Notes under the pieces: generated by a model
What the model was told of the DNA's origin: nothing
Seen by the model: only the letters and a program-made list of their open reading frames with translations
Databases searched by the model: none
Program-made: the position numbers and the translations under genes
Shown: positions 12,204-14,648 of the stretch, in pieces
Position numbering within the stretch: position 1 is the first letter of the stretch
Layout of the letters: every line of letters begins with the position of its first letter
Assembly: GCA_002509485.1 (NCBI GenBank)
Contig: DAWO01000042.1
Span: forward strand, 10,193-24,840
Direction: 5' to 3'
Origin: Methanolinea sp. UBA477
GTDB taxonomy: Archaea > Halobacteriota > Methanomicrobia > Methanomicrobiales > Methanospirillaceae
DNA: 14,648 nucleotides

Positions 12204-13946
12204 ATGAGTACTGCCAGGAAAAACAAGTTATCAATCACCGATACCACGCTGCGGGATGCCCACCAGTCTTTGATAGCGACCCGCCTGAAGACCAATGATA
12301 TGATCCCTCTCGCCCGCCAGATCGATGATGTCGGTTTCTTCTCAGTCGAGGCCTGGGGAGGTGCGACATTTGATTCCAGTATCCGTTTCCTTGCAGAAGA
12401 TCCCTGGGAACGGGTACGGATGCTCTCCGAAGAACTCAAAAAAACCCCTATACAGATGCTTCTCCGGGGGCAGAACCTTGTCGGTTATCGCCACTATCCG
12501 GACGATGTGGTGGACAGGTTCGTGGAGATGGCCCACAAGAATGGGGTGGACATATTCCGGGTATTCGACGCGCTCAATGACATCAGGAATATGAAACGGT
12601 CCATGAGCAAAGTAAAGGAGATTGGAGTTCACCTCCAGGGGGCCATCTGCTATACCACGAGCCCGGTCCATTCCAACGAGATTTTTGTTGAGATGGCAAA
12701 AGAACTCCATGCCCTGGATTGCGACTCCATATGCATCAAGGACATGGCCGGCCTCATCATGCCCAAGGATGCCATGGACCTGATAACGGGAATAAAGGAC
12801 GAGGTCGATATCCTTGTCGACCTGCACTGCCATTGCACGAGCGGTGTGGCCCCGATGAGTTACCAGGCGGCTGCAGAGGCGGGAGTTGACATCCTCGATA
12901 CCGCGATGTCACCATTTGCACTGGGAACCTCGCAGCCCCCCACCGAGAGCGTCGTGGCGAGCCTGAAGGGAACCGAACGGGATACCGGCATCGATCTCCT
13001 GGCATTACGGGAGGTCAGGAACCTGTGCCTGAAGCTGCGGGAGAAGTACCAGGGGATCCTTGATCCGATATCGGAACGGGTCGACAGCGATGTCCTCATC
13101 TACCAGCTGCCGGGCGGGATGATCTCAAACCTCGTGTCCCAGCTCAAGGAGCAGGACGCCCTTGATAAGATGAACGAGGTGTTTGCCGAGATCCCGCGTG
13201 TGAGAGAGGATCTTGGTTATCCTCCTCTCGTCACCCCTACCTCCCAGATCGTGGGGACCCAGGCAGTCTTCAATGTCCTTCTCGGCGGTGAACGGTACAA
13301 GAACGTCACAAAGGAGGTCAAAGACTATGTCAAGGGCCTTTACGGGAAATCTCCGGCACCCATCAGCGATCGCATCCGTACACTGATCATCGGCGACGAC
13401 GAAGTCATCACGGTCCGGCCTGCAGACCTTCTCGAACCGATGTACGAGAAGATGAAAGAGCAGGCGACGGCCGAGGGCCTGATCAAGAAAGAAGAGGACG
13501 TGCTCACCTACATCCTCTATCCTGCCATCGCCCCATCGTTCCTGCGGGGTGAGCGAAAACCCGAGCCCATCCCCTCGCGCCAACAGCAGCAGCCGGTCAT
13601 GGGAGCGGACATTCCGCACAGCATGGAGGTTGAAGTGGACGGGGAGATCTTCAACGTGCGGATCGTATCTGTTGGAGGGAGCGTTGTTGCCACCACAACC
13701 CCCTCCACCGAGAAGATACCGCGGGGCGACATACAGGGCGGCATCAAGTCCAACATGCAGGGAATGGTCCTCGAAGTGGCGGTCAGCCAGGGTGCAGAAG
13801 TCAGGAAAGGAGATCTCCTGCTCGTCCTCGAAGCCATGAAGATGGAAAACCCCATCCATTCCCCTTCCGACGGCAGGGTCGTCGAGATCTATGTTGATAC
13901 CGGAGATACTGTCCAGAACGGCGACGTTCTCATGGTGGTGGAATGA
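12204..13946 (+). CDS. pycB: Pyruvate carboxylase subunit B (carboxyltransferase plus biotin carrier)
   Basis: A 580-residue subunit that transfers CO2 from carboxybiotin to pyruvate, making oxaloacetate for the partial TCA route of methanogens. The carboxyltransferase TIM barrel opens with ITDTTLRDAHQS (11-22). K179 (CIKDMAG) is the lysine expected to be carbamylated, and H208 and H210 (DLHCHC) bind the metal. A Q/P-rich linker near 465-480 leads to the carrier domain, with biotin attachment at K546 in EAMKMEN, 34 residues from the end. The ATG at 12204 is chosen over 12174 because GGAGG (12193-12197) lies 6 bases upstream. Oxaloacetate decarboxylase alpha is the look-alike, but the coupled biotin carboxylase supports pyruvate carboxylase. 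K546 is the probable BirA substrate. Confidence 0.95.
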   Translation: MSTARKNKLSITDTTLRDAHQSLIATRLKTNDMIPLARQIDDVGFFSVEAWGGATFDSSIRFLAEDPWERVRMLSEELKKTPIQMLLRGQNLVGYRHYPDDVVDRFVEMAHKNGVDIFRVFDALNDIRNMKRSMSKVKEIGVHLQGAICYTTSPVHSNEIFVEMAKELHALDCDSICIKDMAGLIMPKDAMDLITGIKDEVDILVDLHCHCTSGVAPMSYQAAAEAGVDILDTAMSPFALGTSQPPTESVVASLKGTERDTGIDLLALREVRNLCLKLREKYQGILDPISERVDSDVLIYQLPGGMISNLVSQLKEQDALDKMNEVFAEIPRVREDLGYPPLVTPTSQIVGTQAVFNVLLGGERYKNVTKEVKDYVKGLYGKSPAPISDRIRTLIIGDDEVITVRPADLLEPMYEKMKEQATAEGLIKKEEDVLTYILYPAIAPSFLRGERKPEPIPSRQQQQPVMGADIPHSMEVEVDGEIFNVRIVSVGGSVVATTTPSTEKIPRGDIQGGIKSNMQGMVLEVAVSQGAEVRKGDLLLVLEAMKMENPIHSPSDGRVVEIYVDTGDTVQNGDVLMVVE

Positions 13947-14648
13947 AGTATTTCGACAAGATCCTCATAGCCAACCGTGGAGAGATCGCCATCAGGGTGA
14001 TGAGGGCATGCCGTGAGATGAACATCGAGACCGTGGCAATCTACTCTACTGCAGACAAGGATTCACTGCATGTGAAATATGCTGACGAGGCCTTCCTCGT
14101 GGGCGAGGCTCCACCTTCCAAGAGTTACCTGAACATGGATCGGATCATCGATATCGCCAGCAAGTCAGGGAGTGAGGCCATTCACCCTGGATATGGCTTT
14201 CTTGCAGAAAACCACCGTTTTGCCAAATATTGCCAGGATGAAGGGATCACCTTCATCGGCCCTTCGTGGAAGACTATCCGTGCGATGGGTTCGAAGATCG
14301 AGAGCAAACAGACGATGAAGGATGCCGGTGTGCCTGTTGTCCCGGGAACGGAAGGGGATGTACGGGACTCCGAATCTGCCAGGGCGATCGCAGAGGAGAT
14401 CGGGTACCCTGTCATCGTCAAGGCAAGCGCCGGCGGCGGCGGGATAGGAATGCAGATAGTCGATGATGAGAAAGGGCTCGAGGAGGCTATCCAGGCAGGT
14501 ATGAGGATAGCAGAGTCCGCGTTTGGGGATGCCACGGTCTTTGTGGAGAAGTACCTGGTAAAACCCCGGCACATCGAGTTTCAGATACTTGCAGACGAGC
14601 ATGGAAACGTGGTGCACCTCTTCGACCGCGAGTGCTCCATACAGCGGC
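13943..14648 (+). CDS. pycA: Pyruvate carboxylase subunit A (biotin carboxylase), 3' end outside the window
   Basis: The first 235 codons of an ATP-grasp biotin carboxylase of normally about 490 residues; the frame is open to the window edge. It uses ATP and bicarbonate to carboxylate the biotin on PycB. Visible motifs are ILIANRGEIAIRV (7-19), EAIHPGYGFLAEN (78-90), the glycine-rich ATP loop KASAGGGGIGM (160-170), with I where bacterial AccC has R, and EKYLVKPRHIEFQILAD (202-218). The ATG overlaps the pycB stop by four bases (ATGA), with GGTGGTGG just before it, so the subunits are translationally coupled. The order here is pycB then pycA. Confidence 0.95.
   Translation, partial: MKYFDKILIANRGEIAIRVMRACREMNIETVAIYSTADKDSLHVKYADEAFLVGEAPPSKSYLNMDRIIDIASKSGSEAIHPGYGFLAENHRFAKYCQDEGITFIGPSWKTIRAMGSKIESKQTMKDAGVPVVPGTEGDVRDSESARAIAEEIGYPVIVKASAGGGGIGMQIVDDEKGLEEAIQAGMRIAESAFGDATVFVEKYLVKPRHIEFQILADEHGNVVHLFDRECSIQR

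Noticed and set aside
13125..13859. 244-codon open frame on the minus strand across pycB (another at 12342-12833)
   Set aside because: Antisense to pycB, with no ribosome binding site or family resemblance; His- and Asp-rich composition is an artefact of reading the opposite strand.
1..14648. Mobile elements, CRISPR arrays, tRNA/rRNA genes, frameshifted genes
   Set aside because: No direct-repeat arrays, transposase motifs, tRNA-like cloverleafs or broken reading frames were seen. pycA is incomplete only because the window ends.

Overview
The window reads as chromosomal DNA of a methanogenic archaeon, most likely of the order Methanomicrobiales. The evidence is an F420H2:NADP oxidoreductase, the archaeal secF-secD gene order, two-subunit pyruvate carboxylase, RtcB with archease, the archaeal small-protein families DUF2551 and DUF2111, AT-rich TATA-type promoters and strong GGAGGTGATC-like ribosome binding sites. 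Genes are densely packed with many 4-base ATGA or GTGA overlaps. I see no transposon, CRISPR array, prophage, tRNA or rRNA. The order is inferred from gene content; I cannot fix the genus.

Left part (1 to about 4850), all on the minus strand: secF-secD (protein-export membrane complex), then a promoter and a tight redox/housekeeping operon of thioredoxin, F420-dependent NADP reductase (npdG/fno), an endonuclease III-like DNA glycosylase, a class II aldolase and a small DUF2281 protein. T-runs and hairpins lie beyond the last gene, at the left edge.

Middle part (about 5000 to 9540), all on the plus strand: a probably leaderless DUF2551 winged-helix protein, a small Cys/His-rich protein that I do not recognise, archease and RtcB (3'-phosphate RNA ligation and tRNA splicing), an unrecognised alpha/beta protein translationally coupled to rtcB, a DUF2111 protein, and BirA, a biotin protein ligase with an N-terminal DNA-binding domain.

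Right part (9549 to the end), plus strand: a biotin block. A near-perfect BirA-type operator sits over the leader and ribosome binding site of bioY. After it comes a complete ECF biotin importer: BioY substrate-binding protein, two different ABC ATPases and a T component. Then come pycB, which carries the biotinylated lysine, and the first 235 codons of pycA. Biotin import, its likely repressor/ligase and the major biotin-accepting enzyme are therefore contiguous, with no biotin biosynthesis gene visible.

The two points most worth following are the operator and the complementary defects in the two ECF ATPases. Read together, the ATPase motifs predict one normal and one degenerate ATP site, a layout known from CFTR and TAP-type exporters but one I would not expect in an ECF importer.
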